Source: Alphaproteobacteria bacterium HGW-Alphaproteobacteria-4
GTDB lineage: Bacteria; Pseudomonadota; Alphaproteobacteria; Rhodobacterales; Rhodobacteraceae
DNA: 51,013 nt
Direction: 5' to 3'
Assembly (NCBI GenBank): GCA_002842855.1
Contig: PHEE01000023.1
Coordinates: 1-51,013 of the forward strand
In this document: in pieces, positions 1 through 6,830 of the stretch
Position numbering within the stretch: the first letter of the stretch is position 1
Layout of the letters: each line of letters opens with the position of its first letter
Position numbers and translations under genes: made by a program
Notes under the pieces: generated by a model
Database searches by the model: none
Told to the model about the DNA's origin: nothing
What the model saw: only the letters and a program-made list of their open reading frames with translations

Positions 1-121
1 TATATTGCACCCCGGCGATCTCGCCCACGCGCGCAGGAACCACCATCATGGCAAACTCGCCCGCCTCGAACGCAGCCGCCACAGCTTCCGGAACCGCAAC
101 TTCCAACGTGATTGTCCGCAT
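1..121 (-). CDS. Unknown phage early gene, partial
   Basis: This open frame starts at the ATG at 119-121, overlapping the TAA stop of the ATPase gene by one base (TAATG), and runs off the left edge after 40 codons. The visible product begins MRTITLEVAVPEAV and continues with alanine/glutamate-rich sequence; I recognise no domain. The overlap with the upstream gene argues for translational coupling in the early transcript. In Mu-like phages small uncharacterised genes usually follow the B gene. The function is unknown. Confidence 0.6.
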   Translation of the reverse strand, partial: MRTITLEVAVPEAVAAAFEAGEFAMMVVPARVGEIAGVQY

Positions 122-888
122 TATTTGGCCCCCATCATCTTGAACGCCTGGCGAAGATGGGAAACCGTTATCGGCCCCTCGCCCGCCAACAGGCGAGCGT
201 TGCGCGCGGCCGTTGCCATGACCCGGAAGTTGCCCCGAACATAACCTCCTTCGGCGAGTTCAGCCGCAAGCTCCGCCTCGCCAAACACGGAATGAGCGAG
301 GGAAAGGCACTCTGCCCGATTGGGACCCGGCAGCCGCATGTTGTGGGTCACGCGGCTGAGCAAGGGTTCGAAGGACGCGGTGCGCTGAGCACCGCCTTTG
401 CTCATGAAGGTCGGATTACCGACCATGACGCAGCCGAACGCGAGTCCGTTCGGATCGCCGAGTCGCGCGTCGTCGCCCCGATCCCAAAGGCCCCGGATTG
501 TTTCAAGCACCCGACCTGCCAGTTTCTGCGCTTCGTCCACGATCAGCAGAACGCGCCTCCCGTTCGTCATGAACGGCCGCCCCGCGAGCATTCCCCAGGT
601 CGCTTCCTCTGCGTCCGCACTTGACCCGGTGTCTGTGTGATAATGCCCGAGGATTGCTTTGAGAAAGGCGTTGATGTTGCCGGATATTGCCTCGGTGGCA
701 GTGATCATCACCACGACAACCCCGCGATCTTCCAGATCGCAGGCGATCCGGTCCAGTGCGAAGGTCTTGCCGATCCCGACCGCGCCGCGCAGCACTGCCA
801 GCCCGGCCCCAGCGACAACCTGATCACAAACGAAGGAAAGGGTGTCCCCGACCCCCGTCTTTATGCTACTTCCCTGCTCGTGTGACAT
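121..888 (-). CDS. MuB-like AAA ATPase, transposition target-choice protein
   Basis: A 255-residue ATPase of the MuB/TnpB type found beside MuA-like transposases. In Mu the partner binds DNA in an ATP-dependent way, delivers target DNA and stimulates the transposase. A Walker A motif GAVGIGKT is at residues 35-42 and a Walker B VLLIVDEA followed by Q at 113-121. There is no long N-terminal HTH extension as in Mu MuB, so it resembles the shorter BcepMu-type B proteins. AGGAGA lies about 8 bases ahead of the ATG at 886-888. It sits 39 bp downstream of the transposase gene on the same strand, so the two are probably co-transcribed. The family call is confident; the target-selection role is inferred. 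Confidence 0.85.
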   Translation of the reverse strand: MSHEQGSSIKTGVGDTLSFVCDQVVAGAGLAVLRGAVGIGKTFALDRIACDLEDRGVVVVMITATEAISGNINAFLKAILGHYHTDTGSSADAEEATWGMLAGRPFMTNGRRVLLIVDEAQKLAGRVLETIRGLWDRGDDARLGDPNGLAFGCVMVGNPTFMSKGGAQRTASFEPLLSRVTHNMRLPGPNRAECLSLAHSVFGEAELAAELAEGGYVRGNFRVMATAARNARLLAGEGPITVSHLRQAFKMMGAK

Positions 889-927
889 TTGATGGTCTCC
901 TGATTGTCACGTTGCACGAATGAGGGG

Positions 928-3015
928 TCAGCGGTTGCCGCCGCTGGCCCCTCGGCTCATCTGGCCTGCGAAGGCCAGTAACTCGTTGATATTGGCGCGG
1001 TCGCGCGCATCCTCGGCCGCAGCCGCGTCTTCCTCGGTTATCGCGCCGCCGATCACGCCCGCCTTGTCCAGAGTGCTCAGTGTCCACTGCTCGGGCGGGT
1101 TGACACTGACCGGGCCAAGGTTCGCCCCTGCCGACAACAGGGCCTGCACGTCCACCGTCAGATCGGCGGTGGCCATGCGTCGTTTCATTTCGGTATTCTG
1201 AAGCTTGACCACTTCGCCCTTGCGCCGGGCGCCCTCGCGGTCGTTGAGGCCAAAGGTCTCGGGATAGAGGCGATGAACCACCAGGCCGCGCCCGGCCTCG
1301 TCTGCCTTGAGATGCAAGATCGGCCCGTTCGGATCGCGCGAAGGCACCAGGAAAGGCACCTGCTTTTCGCCAGTCAGAAACGCCAGAACCGCCCCCGAAT
1401 AGCCCACGTTGTCGATGGTGACGCCACCCTTGCGCACGTCGCGCCGAATCTCGCGGCTGAAAATCAGATCGAACGTGTCAGCATCAGCCACACGTGCAGA
1501 CCAGCCCGTCGCGGTCGCCTTGGCTTCAAGCATTTCCTTTGGAGACAGGCCTGCAAGTTGCCCGTCCTGCGCCGTGCCATTGTATTGGGCGACGGCGAGA
1601 AGGATATCCTCGACCAGTCGCTCAGCCCCGTGCGGATAGGGATCGACCGGCTTGCCCTTTGATTTTGTGGGAGACTTCATGCGATCCCCGGCGATATAGC
1701 CGGGCAACGCGCTGAGAAACCGATGTTCCAGGATGCCGAACGCGCCTTCCAGCCGCCCCTTGCCTTCCGGGCTGTAAGGGCGGCTCTTCACCACCCCTAG
1801 CCCGCTGAACTCGGACAAGGCGGCAAAACGCGCAATTGCCTCGCCGATGGCCCCGAACTCGCCGCCATTGTCGATGACAATCTCGCGCGGGATGCCGCCG
1901 TGCGGACAGGTCACTACATTGAACAGCGACTGCGCGACGTCTTGCTGGGTGATCCCCTGGCCGGGGCCGAGGATTACCGGCGTTGCCCAAAGGTAGTGGC
2001 TCGATCCGTCCATCCATCCGATGATCGACACGCGCATGGAGACAAGCTCCTGTTCCTCTGCGTGTTTTCCTGCCTGCCGAAGGTCCGAGAATTGCGACCG
2101 CATTGCGTCGGCGATGCTGATATCGACGTGGTGCACGTCACCAAAAAGCACGTCCATCGGCACCCGCGTCAGGCTGCGCTGAACCCGGAATTCGTGTTCG
2201 TCGCTGTATCGCTTGTGATCGCCCAGGAAGTCGCGCACCGGCTTCATCTCGGCAAACCGCCGCGACCAGTGAAGCGACAACCGGCAAAGCCGCTGCGTCC
2301 TCGCCTTGGGGAGGTTTGCCCCGGCTTCCTCGGTCAGGCGCGCCAGCTCGATGCTGCACAACCGCCGCACTTCCCGATCCGACCGGCGCTTGACGATCAG
2401 GCCGCGCGCGATCCGTTCGACCCGCTCAGCAATCTCGCCCTGAACATCTTCCGGCAAGCCGCAGTTCCGGTGCCATTCCCGCGCCAGCCGCACCCGCGTC
2501 ACGCCCCGGTCGCTTCGCGCGGCGGGTACCAGCGCGGCCGGGCCGCGCTCTTCATGCGCCTTCACCCAGTCGCGCAGCGTCCGCTCGCTGAATTGGGTCC
2601 AGCCGTCCCCGAATTTGTGCGGCTTGGCCGCGACCGCCCGAAACGCCGCCGCCCTTTCGGTCGAACCCCGCTTCGTCGCAAGGATTGGCCCGATGATCCG
2701 CTGTTTGTCGCGCGAAACGGTGAAATGCCAGTCATCCGGGCGGCCCTTCAAGAGGCCTTCATGGCCCGTTGAAGGCAGCGTTGAACAGGGTGTTTCGGGC
2801 AGCTTCAACAGCGCGCGGAGCTCCGGGCTGGCAGCTTCGATCACCAGCCCCCAAGCCTTGCCGCCCGCCCCGCCCCGATGGCCGTCCAGCGGCACAACGG
2901 GAAGATGATGGCCGCGCCAAGGCTTGCCCTCGGAAGCTTCACGGAACGCCTTTGCCGCAGCCTGGCGAGAAATGGCTCGTGCCGTCGCGAATTCTTGAGG
3001 CGAAACCAAGCTCAT
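928..3015 (-). CDS. MuA-like DDE transposase
   Basis: A 695-residue transposase of the Mu type, catalysing strand transfer and replicative transposition of the prophage. The N-terminus (about 10-45) has the Mu-type HTH signature with GKPWRGHHLPV. The RNase H-like catalytic core shows the acidic triad D293 (in FGDVHH), D382 (in IDNGGEF) and E423 (in GKGRLEGAFG). A beta-barrel-like and basic C-terminal region follows. Its length is close to Mu MuA (663). The start ATG overlaps the stop of the upstream small regulator by 4 bp (ATGA), which indicates coupling. No frameshift or missing catalytic residue is visible, so the enzyme could be active. Confidence 0.92.
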   Translation of the reverse strand: MSLVSPQEFATARAISRQAAAKAFREASEGKPWRGHHLPVVPLDGHRGGAGGKAWGLVIEAASPELRALLKLPETPCSTLPSTGHEGLLKGRPDDWHFTVSRDKQRIIGPILATKRGSTERAAAFRAVAAKPHKFGDGWTQFSERTLRDWVKAHEERGPAALVPAARSDRGVTRVRLAREWHRNCGLPEDVQGEIAERVERIARGLIVKRRSDREVRRLCSIELARLTEEAGANLPKARTQRLCRLSLHWSRRFAEMKPVRDFLGDHKRYSDEHEFRVQRSLTRVPMDVLFGDVHHVDISIADAMRSQFSDLRQAGKHAEEQELVSMRVSIIGWMDGSSHYLWATPVILGPGQGITQQDVAQSLFNVVTCPHGGIPREIVIDNGGEFGAIGEAIARFAALSEFSGLGVVKSRPYSPEGKGRLEGAFGILEHRFLSALPGYIAGDRMKSPTKSKGKPVDPYPHGAERLVEDILLAVAQYNGTAQDGQLAGLSPKEMLEAKATATGWSARVADADTFDLIFSREIRRDVRKGGVTIDNVGYSGAVLAFLTGEKQVPFLVPSRDPNGPILHLKADEAGRGLVVHRLYPETFGLNDREGARRKGEVVKLQNTEMKRRMATADLTVDVQALLSAGANLGPVSVNPPEQWTLSTLDKAGVIGGAITEEDAAAAEDARDRANINELLAFAGQMSRGASGGNR

Positions 3016-3200
3016 TGGGGGCTGTCTTTCAGCCCAAGAGCGACGGCGATCAGGTGCGATTGGCCATAGTTGCCCTTGTTATGGCCGTAGATGACCGCGC
3101 GCACGGCACCGACTGGGAAATTGTTCTCACGTGCCCATTGTGCGACGGACTTCCCCTGCCGTATGAACTCTTGCTGCACCGTCGCCGCCGTCTTTGACAT
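3012..3200 (-). CDS. Small DNA-binding regulator, BcepMu gp16-like
   Basis: A 62-residue protein starting MSKTAATVQQEF. The ATG at 3198-3200 is preferred over an in-frame ATG 16 codons upstream because GGGAG lies 7 bases ahead of it. The sequence QWARENNFPVGAVRAVIYG followed by a basic stretch and HLIAVALGLK matches what I know of the BcepMu gp16 family: short phage proteins with a lambda-repressor-like helix-turn-helix that occupy the position of Mu ner, between repressor and transposase. Its likely job is control of the early promoters, by analogy with Ner. It is the first gene of the leftward operon and overlaps the transposase start. Confidence 0.7.
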   Translation of the reverse strand: MSKTAATVQQEFIRQGKSVAQWARENNFPVGAVRAVIYGHNKGNYGQSHLIAVALGLKDSPQ

Positions 3201-3258
3201 TGAGTAGCTCCCGTGGCACTCTGCACAAGTCGTCACCAAGATATACACACGCTAGCAC
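3201..3258. promoter_or_regulatory. Divergent early/repressor promoter region of the prophage
   Basis: This 58-bp gap separates the leftward early operon from the rightward repressor gene, so both promoters and the repressor's operator must lie here or in the gene starts. An imperfect palindrome, CACACGCTAGCACATG, centred on GCTAGC (3251-3256), overlaps the repressor start. No Shine-Dalgarno is visible before the repressor ATG, so its mRNA may be leaderless or nearly so. The operator is inferred. Confidence 0.4.
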
Positions 3259-3789
3259 ATGTCAACACCAAGCAGCACCGACCTAGGTCAACGGCTCAAA
3301 TTCCTCCGAGGCGAGCAGAGCCAAGAGGATTTTGCGCGCAAAGTTGGCCTGACCCGCGCCGCACTTGCAAACTATGAGACTGGCCGAACAAAGCCGAAGC
3401 CCTCTGTGCTGCGAGAGGTGTCGCGCAAGCTTGGGCTATCAGACGATTTTCTGCTCTCGGGTCAGGTTCGCAACGAATACGAGTTGAATCTCGTCGTGGC
3501 CGGAAAGGGAGTGTTGAACGACGGGAACGAAACAGAGGACGAGCTTGCAATTGTCGGGGTTCTTCGAGCCGCGCGCCCCGAAACCGTGAAGAACATCATT
3601 GGCACGCTGCTGCGGGAGATAGAGGACGACCCTCGAACGCGAGAACGACTGCGCGGCCCTCGCGTCGATGAACACATTGCGCGTCTGGGGGCGATATTCC
3701 GCGCCTCTGGTGAGTTCAGTAAGGGAAGCTCGCCAGAAGATGTTGATGCGTTCCTGCGTGATCTAGCCCGCCGAGCGCGAGCCGAGTAA
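3259..3789 (+). CDS. Xre-family phage repressor (CI/c-like)
   Basis: A 176-residue protein with an N-terminal helix-turn-helix of the Xre/lambda-repressor type (about 9-62: GQRLKFLRGEQSQEDFARKV... then ALANYETGRTKP). A C-terminal part rich in acidic and arginine residues is unlike a LexA/CI peptidase domain: I see no Ser-Lys autoprotease signature. It is divergent from the transposition operon and closest to the prophage end, exactly where Mu carries its repressor c. The likely role is to keep the early promoter silent and maintain lysogeny. With no autocleavage domain, induction would have to work another way. Confidence 0.8.
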   Translation: MSTPSSTDLGQRLKFLRGEQSQEDFARKVGLTRAALANYETGRTKPKPSVLREVSRKLGLSDDFLLSGQVRNEYELNLVVAGKGVLNDGNETEDELAIVGVLRAARPETVKNIIGTLLREIEDDPRTRERLRGPRVDEHIARLGAIFRASGEFSKGSSPEDVDAFLRDLARRARAE

Positions 3790-3878
3790 ACGGCGCGTCA
3801 GGGGTTTCCCAATAGGTTTCCCAATCCGCGCCACCATCAACAAAATCAATGACTTACGATTGACGAAGCTCGCGCACG

Positions 3879-3997
3879 ATTGCGGCAACTTGCCCAACCG
3901 AAACTTCCATTAAATATCAATACGTTGCGCGAGAAAATGGCGCTTGCATTGCGGCGCAATTACGATCACTCATTGCGAAATAATTGTGCGCGGTTCA
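3879..3997. repeat. Prophage end: transposase-binding-like repeats
   Basis: Three similar units begin at 3924, 3948 and 3972, exactly 24 bp apart: GTTGCGCGAGAAAATGG, ATTGCGGCGCAATTACG and ATTGCGAAATAATTGTG. A fourth related unit, ATTGCGGCAACTT, begins at 3879. The shared core is (A/G)TTGCG-N4-AA(T/A)(T/A). The array ends at a CA (3996-3997). Mu ends carry several 22-bp MuA-binding sites, and this array sits where they are expected. Binding by the transposase at 928-3015 is inferred from position. Confidence 0.65.
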
Positions 3998-4030
3998 CTG
4001 CCTTGGTCCAAATATCCTCGGGGGGAGGAC

Positions 4031-4067
4031 GCCCGGAACGGGCGGCCCGGGGGGCAGACGGCCCCCC
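4031..4067. terminator. GC-rich hairpins downstream of the acyltransferase gene
   Basis: Two hairpins lie just beyond the stop of the leftward acyltransferase gene: GCCCG-GAA-CGGGC at 4031-4043, and a 7-bp stem GGGGGGC/GCCCCCC with a 5-base loop at 4049-4067. No convincing T run follows on the minus strand, so this may be a weak or Rho-assisted terminator. An adjacent AAATATCCTCGGGGGG (4010-4025) is one copy of a recurring intergenic element in this window. Confidence 0.4.
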
Positions 4068-4076
4068 GCCCCTGCC

Positions 4077-4994
4077 TCAGGCGCGCGCGGTCAGCGGCAC
4101 CCTGTCGCTGCCATCGGCACTGAGGCACCCCAGCCGCGTGAACGGGTCTTCCAGCACCGCTTTCGCGGCGATCACCGCATCATTGGCATTCAGCCCGTCA
4201 TCGATCCGCTCATCGAAACTGATGCGCAGATGCAGCACTTGCCGCACCACAACCGCACCATCTTCGACCATCGGCATCGGCCCGATCTTGCCTGCCACCA
4301 CGAAGATCGGGCAATTGCCCCAGTCATAGAGGTGATGATAGCCGGGGCGCATGTCGATACTGCCGAGATTTGCCAAAAAGGCGCTGCAATAAAGCGGATC
4401 ATTCGCGATGAACGACCCCGGCAACAGGTTGCGCGCATCCAGCCATTTCAGCGCCGCCACCGCCGGACCAAGCACCAGCCGCGGCAAGCTGAGCGTAAGG
4501 CGCAGTTCCTTGTCGGTATAGGTCCGCCGCCCCGACCGCTCGACCGCGATGCGGTCTTGCACCGCATGGTGCAGATCATCGAAGGACCAGGCATCACCGA
4601 CGGTCAGATGCACCGCCGAAACCTCGGCGCCACGGTCCTTCTTGCGCCGCAGCGCCGAAAACGAAAGCTTGCGAACCCGGCGCTGATACAGCCTGCGCCC
4701 GACCATGAAGCGGTTGACCTTGGGCACCTGATCCAGCGCCACTGCAATTGCGCCCAGCAGGCAATCGGTCACATCGACATCGCGGCCCAGTGTGCGCTGC
4801 GCCGCGATATAGTCGAGCAGGGCCTCGGCGCGCACATATTCATCGTAATAGGCGATGGCGCCGTTCGGTGTCGGCATCAGATAGGGCAACATCTGCCGAT
4901 AGGGATGGGGTTTCACCAGCGTGCCATCGGGGCGCGTGGTCTTCAGTTCCACCAACACCAGCAGCACCAGCACCGCCGCCACAAACCACCACAT
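4077..4994 (-). CDS. Membrane-anchored 2-oxoacid dehydrogenase E2-like acyltransferase, altered active site
   Basis: 305 residues. The chosen start (ATG 4992-4994) gives an N-terminal hydrophobic segment MWWFVAAVLVLLVLVEL, a probable membrane anchor, followed by a domain resembling the catalytic (chloramphenicol acetyltransferase-like) domain of E2 acyltransferases. The C-terminal part has the family's pattern NLGSIDM ... PIFVVAGKIG ... DGAVVVRQVLHLRISFDER. Lipoyl and peripheral-subunit-binding domains are absent. The hallmark DHRxxDG motif reads DERIDDG (261-267), so the catalytic histidine is glutamate. Acyl transfer by the usual mechanism is therefore doubtful. The substrate is unknown. 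An in-frame upstream extension is possible but looks non-coding. Confidence 0.65.
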   Translation of the reverse strand: MWWFVAAVLVLLVLVELKTTRPDGTLVKPHPYRQMLPYLMPTPNGAIAYYDEYVRAEALLDYIAAQRTLGRDVDVTDCLLGAIAVALDQVPKVNRFMVGRRLYQRRVRKLSFSALRRKKDRGAEVSAVHLTVGDAWSFDDLHHAVQDRIAVERSGRRTYTDKELRLTLSLPRLVLGPAVAALKWLDARNLLPGSFIANDPLYCSAFLANLGSIDMRPGYHHLYDWGNCPIFVVAGKIGPMPMVEDGAVVVRQVLHLRISFDERIDDGLNANDAVIAAKAVLEDPFTRLGCLSADGSDRVPLTARA

Positions 4995-5106
4995 GACCCG
5001 CCCCCGGCACCCTACCCCGCCCGCGCTGGCCGTGGCTTCCGCCGCCAGTTTCACCGCATCCCGGGTGGCGGCGCAAGCCGCTTTGGACGGTCCGGCCCGC
5101 GGCGGT

Positions 5107-5520
5107 TTGCACCAACTTGATCGGCCACGGCAGCAAACCCAGGCTTGTACGGACCTCAAGGAGGAAGCCCTTGCCCCCGATTTTCGCCTGATCGGCGCCG
5201 CCAACCCGCCGGACCCGCATGGTGCGCTGAAGTTCCTGAACTGGGGCCTCAAGCGCGACATCTGCGATCGCAGGCTCGCCCCCCGGCTGCCGCGTTCGCA
5301 GGTTCCGGTCTTCACCAGTGGCCCCGGGGCGGCCTTCCTTCGCGCGGTGCCGCTGACGGACGGTGGCGTGGTGCTTTGGTCGGCCGCGCTGATGCTGGCG
5401 GTGCGCGACCTGCCTGCCGCCCCGCCCGCCACCTGCTTCGAGGCGGAAATCCGCATTCGCGGGCGCCAGAAGCCGCTGCCCGAACCGCTCTGCGCGACGC
5501 TCAGGAATATCCACGTCTGA
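5107..5520 (+). CDS. Unrecognised coding stretch, start uncertain, possibly truncated
   Basis: From about 5150 to the TGA at 5518-5520 the frame has strong G/C third-position bias and a plausible protein (FRLIGAANPPDPHGALKFLN ... PLTDGGVVLWSAALMLAVRD ...), so it looks genuinely coding. I do not recognise the family. No good start is visible: an AAGGAGG at 5157-5163 is inside the frame and is not followed by an in-frame start. The listed start is a TTG at 5107; an ATG at 4993 would overlap the divergent gene's start codon. It may be the 3' remnant of a longer gene. Confidence 0.35.
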   Translation: MHQLDRPRQQTQACTDLKEEALAPDFRLIGAANPPDPHGALKFLNWGLKRDICDRRLAPRLPRSQVPVFTSGPGAAFLRAVPLTDGGVVLWSAALMLAVRDLPAAPPATCFEAEIRIRGRQKPLPEPLCATLRNIHV

Positions 5521-5595
5521 ACCGCCACGTTCACCCACAGCCGCCCCTTGCACGCCCCCGAACCTTCCTCTATGTCTTTGCAACCTCAAAGGAAC

Positions 5596-5669
5596 GGCGG
5601 GTTGGCGGAGAGGTTACGCAGCGGATTGCAAATCCGTGAAGACCGGTTCGATTCCGGTACCCGCCTCCA
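5596..5669 (+). tRNA. tRNA-Cys (GCA)
   Basis: The 74-nt cloverleaf has acceptor stem GGCGGGT/ACCCGCC, anticodon stem-loop GGATTGCAAATCC (anticodon GCA), a T arm CCGGTTCGATTCCGG, and an encoded CCA at 5667-5669. Confidence 0.95.
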
Positions 5670-6042
5670 AACATTTCGAAGACTTGGGCGCACCCCTATT
5701 ATTCGTTACGGTCGCAGTTTCACTTTGGTTTCACTTTGGGTTTTTTTCTTTGTTCCGCCTCGGAGGCGACTCTGCGGAATGCGTAGTTTGCGCAGGCGGC
5801 ATTGGCAGCGACCGACGCGCTTTTCACGGTCGGCCCGGAGCCGATGCTGGCGCGATTATCGAGGGCTGACGGCGCGGCACAGAACCTGCGCAGATTGCGA
5901 AGATCAGACCGTCTATATCGCTGTCTGCCGCAGCCATCCTGGTCGTGGGATGCCCGCGCCTGACGGCACCGCAATCAGCCAATGCAATGGTCGTTGGAGC
6001 CATCACTAAAGCAGAGGGCAACCCCGCCGCCGACAGAGCCGC
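5670..6042. other. Gene-free stretch downstream of tRNA-Cys
   Basis: I see no convincing gene on either strand: open frames here lack codon bias and start signals. The only structure noted is an 11-bp perfect tandem repeat GTTTCACTTTG at 5717-5738, followed by a T-rich run (5741-5748). No integrase or tRNA 3'-end duplication was found that would mark an att site. Confidence 0.5.
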
Positions 6043-6093
6043 TTGACAGCGTGCGGCGCCTGACGGTAGCCTTAATTAAGCGCATGATTAATT
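6043..6093 (+). promoter_or_regulatory. Promoter and probable TetR operator
   Basis: TTGACA at 6043-6048 is a perfect -35. TAGCCT at 6067-6072, 18 bases later, is a plausible -10. Immediately downstream is the inverted repeat AATTAA-N8-TTAATT (6074-6093), strikingly AT-rich against its surroundings. It ends 22 bp before the ATG of a TetR-family gene. A repressor bound there would cover the transcription start, so autoregulation of the regulator and the transport operon behind it is the natural reading. The assignment is by position, not by a known consensus. Confidence 0.55.
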
Positions 6094-6115
6094 CACCCTC
6101 CTGTAAGAAATCGCC

Positions 6116-6784
6116 ATGGCCAGCACTCTGACTGCCCTCGACGCGCCGCAAGATGCTGCCGAATGCCTGCTTGATGCGGCCGAGGCGCAGTTTTCGGAAA
6201 ACGGCTTTCACGGCACCACGACTCGGGCAATTGCGGCGGGCGCCGGGGTCAATGCGGCGCTGTTGCACTATTACTTCGGCAGCAAGGAGCAGCTGTTCGA
6301 AACCGTTGTCGAGCGCCGCGCCGGTGAAATCAACGGCCGCCGCCGCGCGCTGCTGGGCGAGCTTCTGGCGCAAACTTCGGCGCCCTCGCTGGAAGCCTTG
6401 CTTGAGGCATTTCTGCGCCCGACGATCGAGTTCGGGCACGATACAACGCGGGATGGTCAGCGTTACGCGCGGCTGTTGGTGCATGTTGCAGCGGGCACCG
6501 ACGAGCGCTCGCGCCGCCTGACCGCGCAAAACTACAACGGCATAGCGCAGGAGTTCATCGCGCTTTTCACAGGTGCGGTTCCGGGGTTGGCGCAGAAGGA
6601 TGCCGTGCGGGGGTATCTGTTCGCGGTGTCCATCGCGCTGTCGCTGATGGGGCGCACGGGCCGCGCCACCGATCTTTCAGCGGGCGCCTGCCGCGACGAC
6701 GACGTGAACCAGGCGATCGAGGAGGCAAAGATATTTGCGGCGGCCGGCATACGTGCACTTGCCGCGCGGCAAAGGGACGACTGA
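6116..6784 (+). CDS. TetR/AcrR-family transcriptional regulator
   Basis: 222 residues. An N-terminal TetR DNA-binding domain (about 15-65) is clear, with AEAQFSENGFHGTTTRAIAA, then GVNAALLHYYFGSKEQLFE. The C-terminal ligand-binding domain is helical and its effector cannot be read from sequence. The gene ends 46 bp before the TRAP transporter genes on the same strand, so it is probably the first gene of, or a local repressor for, that transport/catabolic cluster. An inverted repeat upstream is its likely binding site. The likely inducer is the transported compound or a breakdown product. Confidence 0.88.
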   Translation: MASTLTALDAPQDAAECLLDAAEAQFSENGFHGTTTRAIAAGAGVNAALLHYYFGSKEQLFETVVERRAGEINGRRRALLGELLAQTSAPSLEALLEAFLRPTIEFGHDTTRDGQRYARLLVHVAAGTDERSRRLTAQNYNGIAQEFIALFTGAVPGLAQKDAVRGYLFAVSIALSLMGRTGRATDLSAGACRDDDVNQAIEEAKIFAAAGIRALAARQRDD

Positions 6785-6830
6785 AGAAACGGGGCGGAGG
6801 AGGCCCCGAAACATCCAAAGGGAGGATACC

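Larger units (their letters stand above)
1..3997 (-). mobile_element. Mu-like transposable prophage, early-gene end (partial)
   Basis: The order repressor (divergent), small DNA-binding regulator, MuA-like transposase, MuB-like ATPase is the early module of Mu-like phages, here read leftward, so the rest of the prophage lies outside the window. The right boundary is placed near 3997. Repeats of the type ATTGCG-N4-AATT run up to that point and end in a CA dinucleotide, as Mu-type ends do. Just beyond it starts an AAATATCCTCGGGGG element of the kind seen elsewhere in this chromosome. CTGCC at 3998-4002 would be the 5-bp target duplication if the end is exactly here. The exact base is inferred, and the other prophage end is not in the window. 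Confidence 0.8.

Noticed and set aside
3880..4329. Short plus-strand frame across the prophage end
   Set aside because: It crosses the repeat array and GC hairpins into the antisense of a real gene, with no codon bias.
4995..5534. N-terminal extension of the E2-like acyltransferase
   Set aside because: The upstream in-frame part is serine/arginine-rich without homology, while MWWF provides a membrane anchor and lies at a natural start. The plus strand there shows coding bias instead.
5717..5738. CRISPR-like short repeats
   Set aside because: Only two adjacent 11-bp units with no spacers; no array of regularly spaced repeats with unique spacers occurs anywhere in the window.
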